Assembly: GCA_050012855.1 (NCBI GenBank)
Contig: JBEKGJ010000024.1
Coordinates: 5,496 to 69,495, forward strand
DNA from: JAJXZJ01 sp050012855
Lineage (GTDB): Bacteria; Verrucomicrobiota; Verrucomicrobiia; Limisphaerales; J093
Length of the DNA stretch: 64,000 nucleotides
Reading direction: 5' to 3'
Position 1 is the first letter of the stretch, and each line of letters begins with the position of its first letter. Positions 1 to 10,080 of the stretch are shown here, in pieces. The position numbers were made by a program, and so were the translations under genes. A model generated the notes under the pieces. It worked only from the letters and a program-made list of their open reading frames with translations. It did no database searches and was not told where the DNA came from.

Positions 1-2
1 TG

Positions 3-230
3 GTCGCCCAAGGGGTTTCCAACGCTAACATTGCCGTGTGGCCGGGAATCGCTCCGCCGACGCTGCATCGGCACTTCGCAGACATCCACCGACGCACAGA
101 TTACACTTTGCGCAGCGCAACGCTAGCGCTTGGCCTGGTCACGGTGGCCAGCGATGTGTCCGAGCCGCGCGTGGCGGCTGCCGCGCTTAACGCGGGTAAA
201 ACCCCGAGTTCGGAGCAGGAGATCACGTAA
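3..230 (+). CDS. Possible 3' end of an unidentified gene cut by the window edge
   Basis: One frame is open from the left edge to a TAA at 228-230, about 75 codons. The translation is not low-complexity but matches no family I recognise. A gene entering from the left is possible, but another frame is also open for the first 125 bases, so the coding case is weak. It lies 22 bp upstream of the MauE-like gene start. Confidence 0.2.
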   Translation, partial: VAQGVSNANIAVWPGIAPPTLHRHFADIHRRTDYTLRSATLALGLVTVASDVSEPRVAAAALNAGKTPSSEQEIT

Positions 231-252
231 TCGGCTGCACTTACAACGTGTT

Positions 253-762
253 ATGTTGTTTGACTTTCAAAACCGTCGCCGCTCTGGCGAATCCAACGTA
301 GTACGGCTCTTCCTTAGCAGTGCGGCCATTATACTGCTCCTGTCAAGTGCGGCAAAGCTTTATAGTCTCACAACGGAAACGCGACTGCTCCAACTCCACG
401 ATCCGGTGTTCGATCTCCCATTCAGAACATTGTTCGCGCTGGTTGGAGGCTGGGAGATCGTCTGCAGTATGCACTGCATTTGTTCGTCCAACCATCTACG
501 CAGTGTGGGAGTTGTAGCCTGGACCTCGAGCGCCTTCCTACTCTATAGAATAGGCCTTTGGGTTCTCGACTGGAGGCATCCTTGTGGTTGCCTCGGTTCG
601 TTTGCTCAAACGACACTTATCTCGGATACAGCATTAGACCTGATTGCTCGCTGCCTGCTGCTTTATCTGCTAGTTGGCAGTTTGGGCACCCTTGTCGGTG
701 TTCTGTACAGTCGCCATCAACTCACCTCGCTGCGCCGAACGTCCGACCATCTCACGACATGA
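253..762 (+). CDS. MauE/DoxX-like redox-associated membrane protein
   Basis: About 169 residues with four hydrophobic segments (roughly residues 15-35, 55-75, 85-105, 130-155) and a cysteine-containing loop HPCGCLGSF near residue 115, typical of MauE-like proteins. MauE is a membrane protein needed for maturation of the disulfide-rich methylamine dehydrogenase small subunit, and relatives are thought to feed thiol/disulfide exchange across the membrane. The ATG at 253 is chosen over the longer open frame from 130 because the upstream part is arginine-rich and unlike a membrane N-terminus. The stop overlaps the next start as ATGA (759-762), so the two are probably translationally coupled. The MauE-like identity rests on topology and the Cys loop, not on an alignment. 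Confidence 0.6.
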   Translation: MLFDFQNRRRSGESNVVRLFLSSAAIILLLSSAAKLYSLTTETRLLQLHDPVFDLPFRTLFALVGGWEIVCSMHCICSSNHLRSVGVVAWTSSAFLLYRIGLWVLDWRHPCGCLGSFAQTTLISDTALDLIARCLLLYLLVGSLGTLVGVLYSRHQLTSLRRTSDHLTT

Positions 763-1916
763 CAGCAATATCATTTCTCCGTTTGACATGCGGCCGAAGC
801 GGCCCTTGGGCCGCTCTTCTATGCCTCCTTTTATCTGAACCTGGGTTCGGAGGCGACTTGCTCCTAGCAGGACTGCTCCGCCGCCAAGTTCATGAACAAA
901 ACGGCGCGTTGCTCGTTGATACGTCCTCGTCGTGCCAGATGTTCATTCAGGCCAAACGGCTTGTGGTGTGCTGGCAGGCGTCGCCCGATCGATGGGAGCG
1001 TTACTGGCTCTCAACGACGGGTCAAGTGGGCCAGATTGTGGTTCCGGGCATATTGCTACCAGAATCGCCACCGCGCCGCAACGTCGTTACAAATTACGTC
1101 ATTGCCAGCGACATCCAGCCTCGTAACGCTACTCCCGAGGTTCGCCTTCTAGCAATCGCGATGATGAGCAGGGAACTTTGGGATCTTTCTCTTGCGCAGG
1201 GCTTCCTGCCCCCATGGGGCGATGATCAGTATGCAGACGCACTATGCACCACGCCACAAGCCGAGTTCGAGGAGTCCGCTTTGCCTACTCTTTCCAGCCT
1301 CGAATTCAGATTTAATGAACCAGCCTGGAGGCTCGCGGCTGAGCGATGGGGTGGATCAAGGCGGTCTGCAAGGCAGACCCAAACACCCTGGCCTAATGAG
1401 TTTGTTGAGGCGCGGCTTACAATCTCGGACTACGCAGTGTACGGGAGTCAACGTGTGGCCAAGACCTGGCTTTTCCAACATTACGCCGCCGTTGTCGACA
1501 CTAATGCCCCGACAAAACACACAACCGACTTAAGCGCGAACGTTACCAACAACACGTTCGTAACAGAAACAGTGACGTTTCACCTAGTCTCAAGCACGAA
1601 CATCGGTGTTCTGTCGGAGGTGCCCGACCTCAGTAATGAGGTGGTTGCGGATTTTCGCACCTGCAACGAGAAGAATCGAGGAGCCTATAGTGTAGTGATC
1701 GGTGTGCCTGATTTGCAAACTGCGTATGGGAAGGCACTGAGCGCACGTCGATTGCACGAGAATGACGGCAGAATGCGCAGTGTATTTGGAGGTCACTCAG
1801 GTGCACCGCAAGTGAAGCATATACTACTGCTCGCTTGCTTTGTAATTTTGTCGCTTTTTCTTCCGCTTATGTTTCGCTGGAAGGGAAAACAAGAAATACA
1901 ACATACAACAACCTAA
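759..1916 (+). CDS. Hypothetical exported protein with C-terminal membrane anchor
   Basis: Starting at 759 gives 385 residues: an N-terminal hydrophobic stretch (about residues 14-32) that could be a signal peptide, a long hydrophilic body, and a C-terminal transmembrane segment (about residues 350-372) followed by a short basic tail. That predicts a periplasmic domain tethered to the inner membrane. I do not recognise the body. The start overlaps the stop of the MauE-like gene by four bases, and the next gene begins 10 bp downstream, so the three probably form one operon. The longer frame from 558 is rejected because its extra residues are the out-of-frame reading of the upstream gene. A role in handling the Cys-rich product next door is inference only. 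Confidence 0.6.
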   Translation: MTAISFLRLTCGRSGPWAALLCLLLSEPGFGGDLLLAGLLRRQVHEQNGALLVDTSSSCQMFIQAKRLVVCWQASPDRWERYWLSTTGQVGQIVVPGILLPESPPRRNVVTNYVIASDIQPRNATPEVRLLAIAMMSRELWDLSLAQGFLPPWGDDQYADALCTTPQAEFEESALPTLSSLEFRFNEPAWRLAAERWGGSRRSARQTQTPWPNEFVEARLTISDYAVYGSQRVAKTWLFQHYAAVVDTNAPTKHTTDLSANVTNNTFVTETVTFHLVSSTNIGVLSEVPDLSNEVVADFRTCNEKNRGAYSVVIGVPDLQTAYGKALSARRLHENDGRMRSVFGGHSGAPQVKHILLLACFVILSLFLPLMFRWKGKQEIQHTTT

Positions 1917-1926
1917 ACATGTCACA

Positions 1927-2373
1927 ATGAAGACAAACCTTGCACAGCTAAAGCAAATCACGGCCTCGGCGGTGTGCGGAGTGTTGGCACTTGCAACGCT
2001 AGCGGTCGCTGTGGGTAACAATTCTAAGTGTCTTATGTCAGCAACAATTCAACTGCCGGATGACAAGGGTGCATGTACTCTCAGCCCGGGCCCTTACGGC
2101 TGGTCGAGCTGCGGCGGGTCTTGCTTCAGGTGGTCCGCGTTCAGTTCGAACTGGTGTGCGACGTGTTCGATCAAAAGCGACGATTGCAATTGCATTACTA
2201 CGAACGCGTCTGTAATTATTAATGAATACAAGGGCACATGCGGCGGTACTACCTTGAGGGGCAATGTTGGGTGTTTGTGTTTATCCGTTAACGGGGCGGT
2301 CGTTATTACTAACGCGGCCGTAAGCACTCGGTTAGTGGGTGTCTCAAATCGAGACTGTTATGATAGCTTCTGA
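1927..2373 (+). CDS. Small exported 12-cysteine protein, unknown function
   Basis: 148 residues. The N-terminus is a clear signal peptide (charged start, hydrophobic core to about residue 28, AVA-type cleavage region). The mature part of about 118 residues holds 12 cysteines, including CGGSC, CATC and CNC clusters, an even number compatible with six disulfides. I recognise no family. It follows a MauE-like gene and a membrane-anchored protein with a 10-bp gap. Because MauE assists a disulfide-rich exported subunit in the methylamine system, a MauE-like protein beside a 12-Cys exported product suggests a dedicated oxidative-folding partnership (inference). It is not obviously the methylamine dehydrogenase small subunit, and no other mau genes are here. 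Confidence 0.65.
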   Translation: MKTNLAQLKQITASAVCGVLALATLAVAVGNNSKCLMSATIQLPDDKGACTLSPGPYGWSSCGGSCFRWSAFSSNWCATCSIKSDDCNCITTNASVIINEYKGTCGGTTLRGNVGCLCLSVNGAVVITNAAVSTRLVGVSNRDCYDSF

Positions 2374-3048
2374 TTGTCAGGTGGTTAGGCAAGTCGGACG
2401 AACGTACGAGTAGGTGGCCAACGTGTAACGGGACTAGGGTAATCACGGGCCTCGTGTTGTTCGCGGGTACCAGTGTGTCTTATGTGAGCGGAGTGCAGTT
2501 CTTGCCTGGCTTGCCCACAGCGCAACCATAGCATGGGTAATTGATTGGGACAGGTTCGGGCAGTGTGAACAAGTCATTCGTCGTCGGGGGGCGAATATCG
2601 GCGTCGCACCGTGTGTGCGAAGGCAAGTGTGGCTCGCTCGAAGTAATGAGTAAATTCACAATCACACGTTTTGTGGCGATATTCTCCACCGCAAAAAGTG
2701 GTGCGGTACGCGACGATTGTGGTTCGTGGGCGCGTAGAAGGGACGTAGGTGGCGTCCGGCGTAAGCGCCGTGTGCTTCAGGACGCGAGGCAATGTACGTT
2801 TGTGCAGGGGTAGAACCGCGGTCGTTTTTTCTGACTGCTTGCTGAAAGGTGGTCGCGTCGGTAGTGGTGTACGTGACCGTGCCAAGGTTGCAAGGGCATG
2901 GGCCCCGGTGTAGAAGATACCTGCTGCCTTCATCGTATGGTGCGGGCTAGTGAGTGGCAGCAAGCGTGACGTTGGAGACTACTGCTGTGTGCCGCGAAAC
3001 GAAGAGGGGTGCGTCGCCAACTTGCGGGGCGCGCTTGAGACTGTGCAC
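2374..3048 (+). other. Long non-coding stretch of atypical composition
   Basis: About 675 bp in which the open frames on either strand have no recognisable domain, membrane pattern or plausible start. The + strand is rich in G and T and lower in GC than the chromosome after 3.2 kb. I see no tRNA, CRISPR, insertion sequence or clear inverted repeat. It may hold the promoter of the next gene or be decayed DNA at the edge of an acquired segment. Confidence 0.4.
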
Positions 3049-4623
3049 ATGAAGCGAACGCTGCTTCGATGGTGTGGCGTTGCCAGTGAACGGGGACGTG
3101 TACCCTGTAAGCGGAGGCCAGGTGGCAGCATTGGAGGCGAAGACGGCTTCTTTCGCAATGCCCCAGTGGCTATGGCAGTTATCATGCTCGTCTTGTCAGG
3201 CTGGGGGAAACAGAGTTGGTTGGGAGGGGGGCCAACACCATTGTCTCGAATTGCGCTGATGCGAACATCTGTGCTCAACGGTGCGATTGTCCTCGACGCC
3301 TACCACGAGTTGACACCGGACACGGCACTTGTTCGCGGGCATTATTACAGTGACAAGGCGCCGGGGACTGTGGCGCTCGCGATGCCGGCGTTCGCGGCAT
3401 GCGCCAGCCTGGCTCGCGTCGCGGGAGTTGATCTGGATTCCAAGGTGGGCTGGCTGGTGACGGACTGGGCGGCCTGTGCCTTCTCGCAAGCCTTGCCCGC
3501 CGCGCTGGGCGCGGTGGCGTTGTTCGTCTGGCTGGGTCGGTTTGTTCGTCAGCGCGTGGCCTTGGTAACGGTGCTGGCGCTGTTTTTAGGCGGGATGCCG
3601 CTGCCCTATTGTGCGATGCTCTTCAGTCATGCCCAGGTGGTGGGGCTGATCGGAATTGCCATCTGGGCGCTTAAGCTGTTTCAAGGCGACGGAGGGCAGA
3701 CGACAGAAGACGGGATCAGTCCGCGGCGGATGGCGTTGGCGGGATTCTGTCTGGGTCTGGCCCTGGCCAGCGAATACACGGCGGGCATTGTGGTAGCGGC
3801 GCTCGTGGGTTACGTCGTCGTCCGGCATTGGTCGGTTTGGTGGCCAAGAGGGGTTAGTAACGGCTCGGCGAAGCCTCGCCTTGCCACAAACGCCCTCGCG
3901 TCTCGCCCTTCGCCCCTCGGCCTTCCCCCCTTGCTCTGGTTTTTCGTGGCTGCCATTCCGCCGTTACTGCTGATCCCGGCCTACAGTTGGGCCACGATCG
4001 GGAACCCGTTCATCCTCCCTTACAGCCTGAATGAATCGTTCCCGGAGATGAAGCGGGGACTTTATGCTATCCAATGGCCCGACGCGGAGACGGCGTTCAA
4101 GCTGCTGTTCGGCCCCACCCACGGGCTCTTCTTCTGGTCGCCGTTCCTTTTGCTGGCCGGCTTCGGTTATGCCGCGCTGTTCCGCCGTTCGGTGGGCGCC
4201 TTCTGGCTGATGTATGCGGTGCCGCTACTGCAGGTCACGGTGATCTCCGGTCGGGTGTGGGACTGGCAGGCGGGCTTCTGCTTTGGGCCGCGGTATCTGG
4301 CCCCCATGCTGCCTTTGCTGGCCTTGCCGTGCGCCTTGGGCGTCCAGCGCTGGCCCAAGCTCGGAATCACACTGGGCATCTATTCCATCGCCGTCGTCAC
4401 GCTGGCCACCCTCACGGACGCCTGCGCGGATTACAGCGTCTATAACCCGCTCACGGAACAGAACATTCCAAAGTTCCTGAAGGGAGAATTCTCGCACACC
4501 TTGGGCACGGCGGTATTGGGTTTGCCGCCGTTCGTGAGCGTGGCGTTGTTCTACTCGATACTCATTGGGGGGATCGCCTGGCTGTGGCGTTTGACGGGCG
4601 AGCCGGACAAGGTTGAGGGCTGA
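3049..4623 (+). CDS. GT39-like membrane glycosyltransferase
   Basis: An integral membrane protein with roughly ten hydrophobic segments. Near the N-terminus the loop HYYSDKAPG matches the conserved periplasmic motif of RgtA/PMT-like (GT-C fold) transferases that use polyprenyl-phosphate sugars. The start is uncertain: ATG 3049 gives a basic cytoplasmic N-terminus, ATG 3172 starts at the first membrane helix, and a GTG at 2950 is in frame. Codons for the loop at about 3847-3930 read like inserted low-complexity sequence between two helices. The last codons lie in a short repeat (4611-4639). It leads a run of four glycosylation genes. Substrate unknown. Confidence 0.65.
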   Translation: MKRTLLRWCGVASERGRVPCKRRPGGSIGGEDGFFRNAPVAMAVIMLVLSGWGKQSWLGGGPTPLSRIALMRTSVLNGAIVLDAYHELTPDTALVRGHYYSDKAPGTVALAMPAFAACASLARVAGVDLDSKVGWLVTDWAACAFSQALPAALGAVALFVWLGRFVRQRVALVTVLALFLGGMPLPYCAMLFSHAQVVGLIGIAIWALKLFQGDGGQTTEDGISPRRMALAGFCLGLALASEYTAGIVVAALVGYVVVRHWSVWWPRGVSNGSAKPRLATNALASRPSPLGLPPLLWFFVAAIPPLLLIPAYSWATIGNPFILPYSLNESFPEMKRGLYAIQWPDAETAFKLLFGPTHGLFFWSPFLLLAGFGYAALFRRSVGAFWLMYAVPLLQVTVISGRVWDWQAGFCFGPRYLAPMLPLLALPCALGVQRWPKLGITLGIYSIAVVTLATLTDACADYSVYNPLTEQNIPKFLKGEFSHTLGTAVLGLPPFVSVALFYSILIGGIAWLWRLTGEPDKVEG

Positions 4624-4639
4624 GGGTGATGGTTGATGG
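4611..4639 (-). repeat. Copy of the CATCAACC-type short repeat
   Basis: Read on the minus strand this is a run of CATCAACC/CATCACCC and CTCAACC units. The same text occurs at 17641-17668 and 38910-38939. Here it spans the end of the GT39-like gene and the gap before gtrA, so the last residues of the upstream protein and the early in-frame starts of gtrA are repeat-derived. Confidence 0.55.
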
Positions 4640-4667
4640 ACTCAAACCCAGGCCGGGATGGCAGGCA

Positions 4668-5066
4668 ATGAACCGGTTTCTGCAATTCTGCTTGGTGGGC
4701 GCCAGCGGCGTGTTGGTGGACATGGGACTGCTGGCACTATTGGTCCAACTTTCCGGGATGCCACTGGTGTTGGCTAAAGCCATCGCGTGCGAGATTGCCA
4801 TCGTGAACAACTTTCTGTGGAACGATCACTGGACTTTTCGCGGCGTGGAACCGGCGCAGGGGCGCGGCGCGCGCTTCCTGTGGTTTAACGGCGTGTCGCT
4901 GGCCGGTCTGGCACTAAACGTGGCCCTGTTCGCAGCGCAGGTCCGGTGGCTGGGGATGAACTTGTATCTGGCCAATGCTGTCGCCATCATCGTGGTGGCC
5001 GGCTTCAACTACACCCTGAGCCAGCAATGGGCCTGGCGGACGGCATCGCCCAGGGAGGCGGAGTGA
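4668..5066 (+). CDS. GtrA family membrane protein
   Basis: 132 residues with four transmembrane helices. The opening MNRFLQFCLVGASGVLVD and the motif NNFLWNDHWTFRG are characteristic of the GtrA/DPMS3 family, small proteins that flip or present polyprenyl-phosphate-linked sugars to membrane glycosyltransferases. ATG 4668 matches the usual family N-terminus; starts at 4626 (GTG) and 4629 (ATG) would add residues encoded by the short repeat. Its stop overlaps the next gene as GTGA (5063-5066). With the GT2 and the two GT-C-like proteins it makes a complete set for making, flipping and transferring a lipid-linked sugar. Confidence 0.85.
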   Translation: MNRFLQFCLVGASGVLVDMGLLALLVQLSGMPLVLAKAIACEIAIVNNFLWNDHWTFRGVEPAQGRGARFLWFNGVSLAGLALNVALFAAQVRWLGMNLYLANAVAIIVVAGFNYTLSQQWAWRTASPREAE

Positions 5067-6289
5067 CCCGGTGGAAGGCTATGCCGGAAAGCGTCGGGAT
5101 GGCGCTGGCGCTGGCCGGGTCGCTGGCCTTGCGGCTGTCGTTCTTCCCGTTTGTCAGCGGGGACATGCGCGGCGACATGATTCCGTGGTCGGAGATCATC
5201 GAGAAGCAGGGAGCCTGGAATTCGTTGGGGCAGGAGTTCAGCAACTATCCGCCGCTCTATCTTTACCTGCTGACGGTGGCGACCTGGCTGCCGCTGCCGC
5301 GGTTGTTCGCGATCAAGCTGGTTTATGTGGGGTTCGATTACGTGCTGGCGTGGTTTGTCGCCGGCATCGCCGTGGAAAGCGGGGCGGTGCGAAAACGCTG
5401 GCCGGTGATGCTGGCGACGCTGTGCGTGCCCACGGTGCTGATGAACAGCGCGCTTTGGGGCCAGTGTGACGCGATGTATGCCAGCGGGTTGGCCGCTTGC
5501 GTGTATTACCTGCTGCGGGGGCGTTCGGTCGTGGCAATGGTGGCGTTGGGACTGGCCTTTGCGTTGAAGCCGCAGGCTGTGTTTCTGGCGCCGCTGATCG
5601 TGGTGCTCGTCTGGAAGCGCCGATTCTCACCGCTGCTGCTCTATGTGGTGCCGGCGGTCTATGTGGTGCTGGCGGTGCCAGCCTGGCTGGCCGGGCGGCC
5701 AGTGGAGGACCTGCTGCTGCTCTACGCCCACCAACGCATCCTGCCCTTCCCGGCGCTGACGCTGGGGGCGACCAACCTGTATCAATGGCTCGGGGGCGCG
5801 CCCTTCGTCCCTTTCTTCCAAATCGGGCTGGGGTCGGCTGGCGTCAGCGCTCTGGCTCTGGTGATTGCGGTTTGCCGACGGCATCGGGCTGGATTGTCCA
5901 ACGAAAGGGTGCTTCAACTCGCTTTGGTTTCGTTGGTGCTCATGCCGTTTGTGCTGCCAGCCATGCACGAGCGGTATTTCTTCGCTGCGGACGCGCTGGC
6001 GGTGGCCTATGCCTTCTGGTTCCGCCGCGGCTGGATCGTGGCGGTGTTGATCCAGGTTGCCTCGGCGTTTACCTACCTGCCCTATCTGTTTGACTGTGAG
6101 CCCATTCCGCGACCGCTGCTGGCGGTAGCAATGGGCGAGGCCCTGGTGCTGCTGGTGCGGGACCTGTGGCGGGCCACGGAGGCAAGTGCGGAGCGTCATG
6201 ACGCCACCGGGCAGGCGGTGGACGCGGCCAAGCCGACCAACCACTTGTCTCCCAATGCTGAACTGCCAGCCCGCTCAACTCCGCCATGA
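5063..6289 (+). CDS. Gpi18-like mannosyltransferase (GT-C fold)
   Basis: 408 residues, about nine to ten hydrophobic segments. Conserved features are an early acidic loop (SGDMRGDMIPW), NYPPLYLYLL, ALWGQCDAMYASGLA, LKPQAVFLAPL and VLPAMHERYFF, which together fit the COG5542/Gpi18-related family that uses polyprenyl-phosphate mannose or similar donors. GTG at 5063 is chosen because a strong GGGAGG-type ribosome binding site lies just upstream and it overlaps the gtrA stop; the longer frame from 4946 is a shadow of gtrA. The end overlaps the GT2 start as ATGA. The C-terminal 45 residues are hydrophilic. Confidence 0.75.
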   Translation: MTRWKAMPESVGMALALAGSLALRLSFFPFVSGDMRGDMIPWSEIIEKQGAWNSLGQEFSNYPPLYLYLLTVATWLPLPRLFAIKLVYVGFDYVLAWFVAGIAVESGAVRKRWPVMLATLCVPTVLMNSALWGQCDAMYASGLAACVYYLLRGRSVVAMVALGLAFALKPQAVFLAPLIVVLVWKRRFSPLLLYVVPAVYVVLAVPAWLAGRPVEDLLLLYAHQRILPFPALTLGATNLYQWLGGAPFVPFFQIGLGSAGVSALALVIAVCRRHRAGLSNERVLQLALVSLVLMPFVLPAMHERYFFAADALAVAYAFWFRRGWIVAVLIQVASAFTYLPYLFDCEPIPRPLLAVAMGEALVLLVRDLWRATEASAERHDATGQAVDAAKPTNHLSPNAELPARSTPP

Positions 6290-7017
6290 CGCCGCCGCTC
6301 ATCAACGTCACCCTGCCGGCGTTCAACGAGGAAGCGCAGTTGGCGGAGAACACGCGCAAGGTGGTTGCCTTTCTGGCTGGGCAACCGTCGTCGCGATGGG
6401 AAATCCTCATCGCCGACAACGGCTCGACGGACCGGACCTGGGCCATTGCCCAGGAGTTGGCGGCCAACGGAGCCAGTGAGGCTTCAACCGCAGTGAGCGT
6501 GCGGGCACGACACCTCGATGCGGCCGGGCGCGGCGGGGCGATCAAGGCGGCCTGGTTGGCCAGCAATGCGGACATCTTGAGTTACATGGACGTGGACCTG
6601 AGCACGGATTTGAGCTGCTTGCCGGCGTTGCTGGCTGCGATCACCGAAGGCGGGGCGGATTTGGCGGTGGGGTCGCGATTGCTGCCAGCCTCGCGGACGA
6701 CGCGGGGTTGGAAGCGGGAGGTGTTGAGCCGGGGTTACAGCCGGCTGATCCGCAGGGCGCTGGGACTGCGGGTTCGGGATGCCCAATGCGGGTTCAAGGC
6801 GATCCGGCGGGAAGCGGCGCGGGTGTTGTTGCCACAGGTGCAGGATAGCGGCTGGTTCTTCGACACGGAGTTGCTGGTGCGGGCACAGCGGGCGGGGTAT
6901 CGGGTGGCCGAGGTGCCGGTGCGCTGGGTGGACGACCCCGGCAGCACCGTCAAACTCCTGCCCACCATCGGGCGCGACCTGAAAGGCGTCTGGCGGCTGC
7001 GGCGGGAGGCCGGTTGA
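6286..7017 (+). CDS. Family 2 glycosyltransferase (dolichyl-phosphate glucose synthase-like)
   Basis: 243 residues, soluble GT-A fold. Visible motifs: a nucleotide-binding start VTLPAFNEEAQLAENT, the ADNGSTDRT loop, YMDVDLSTDL as the metal-binding DxD region, AVGSRLLPASRTTR, and DAQCGFKA, which is typical of polyprenyl-phosphate glucosyl/mannosyl transferases of the DPG synthase type. It would load a sugar from a nucleotide donor onto a polyprenyl phosphate for the upstream GtrA and GT-C proteins. The ATG overlaps the upstream stop by four bases. Donor sugar not determinable. Confidence 0.85.
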   Translation: MTPPLINVTLPAFNEEAQLAENTRKVVAFLAGQPSSRWEILIADNGSTDRTWAIAQELAANGASEASTAVSVRARHLDAAGRGGAIKAAWLASNADILSYMDVDLSTDLSCLPALLAAITEGGADLAVGSRLLPASRTTRGWKREVLSRGYSRLIRRALGLRVRDAQCGFKAIRREAARVLLPQVQDSGWFFDTELLVRAQRAGYRVAEVPVRWVDDPGSTVKLLPTIGRDLKGVWRLRREAG

Positions 7018-7175
7018 TCGGACCGCGGGCAGGAAATCGGCGGTGCCCGATCACCGGCAAATCGCCTCGTCCTGTCCGGCAAATCAGTTTGGGGTTGCGC
7101 CAGTTCGGCCGCCGCTTGCCGAAAAAGAGGCCGCGGTTGGGACGCCTTGGCGATTAGCCGCGTTGTCAAATCCGC

Positions 7176-7204
7176 TTGACGTGGCGCAGATTTTCCCATA
7201 GTTG
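7176..7204 (+). promoter_or_regulatory. Predicted sigma-70-type promoter for the pyrophosphatase gene
   Basis: TTGACG (7176-7181), a 17-base spacer and TAGTTG (7199-7204), 82 bases upstream of the hppA ATG. The -35 and the TAG start of the -10 match the arrangement in front of tRNA-His and of the gene at 19040. Confidence 0.45.
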
Positions 7205-7285
7205 CGTGCAGGATTGAGCCGGTTTTTGTGAACCGGAGGATTTGTTGCGTCCCTTCCGGGGCGTGGCCAACTGAAACTGAACACT

Positions 7286-9763
<2,478 letters not shown>

Positions 9764-9786
9764 GCCCGCTGGACACGGTTTACGCT

Positions 9787-9819
9787 GCGAGTCCCGCGCG
9801 CGCGGGACTCGCTTCTTTA
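9787..9819 (+). terminator. Rho-independent terminator of the pyrophosphatase gene
   Basis: A perfect inverted repeat GCGAGTCCCGCG / CGCGGGACTCGC (9787-9812) is followed at once by TTCTTT. It begins 24 bases after the hppA stop codon. Confidence 0.8.
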
Positions 9820-9841
9820 TCGCCACCCAGCGCCCGTGAGC

Positions 9842-9949
9842 GGCGCGCGGGTCTGTGACCCGCAGCAGGTTCGCCATGCAGGACACGCTCAGAGTGAGCT
9901 GCGGCACGGGACAAATCCGGACGTGCTGCGGCTCGCGGAGCCGCGCGCC
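9842..9949. repeat. BIME-like palindromic element, family E (108 bp)
   Basis: The left end (9842-9867) carries a GCGGGTC-TGT-GACCCGC hairpin between GGCGC and AGCA. The right end (9924-9949) carries GCGGCTC-CGC-GAGCCGC in the opposite orientation, so the two ends are imperfect inverted repeats of about 26 bp. A second copy of almost the same span is at 29753-29859 and a single half lies at 63663-63705. Confidence 0.65.
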
Positions 9950-10080
9950 GTTTGTATCCCCAAAGGCCGCCAAAATCGTGCGCCGGGGAAACCCGTGTAG
10001 TGACGAAGATTTTGACTGCGACACGGGGACGACGCGGGTAGGATGCCGCTGTTGGAACAACCGGGACACCGAAGCCGGAA

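Noticed and set aside
2541..2813. Open frames in the gap after the Cys-rich gene
   Set aside because: Short, no domain, no consistent start; left as non-coding.
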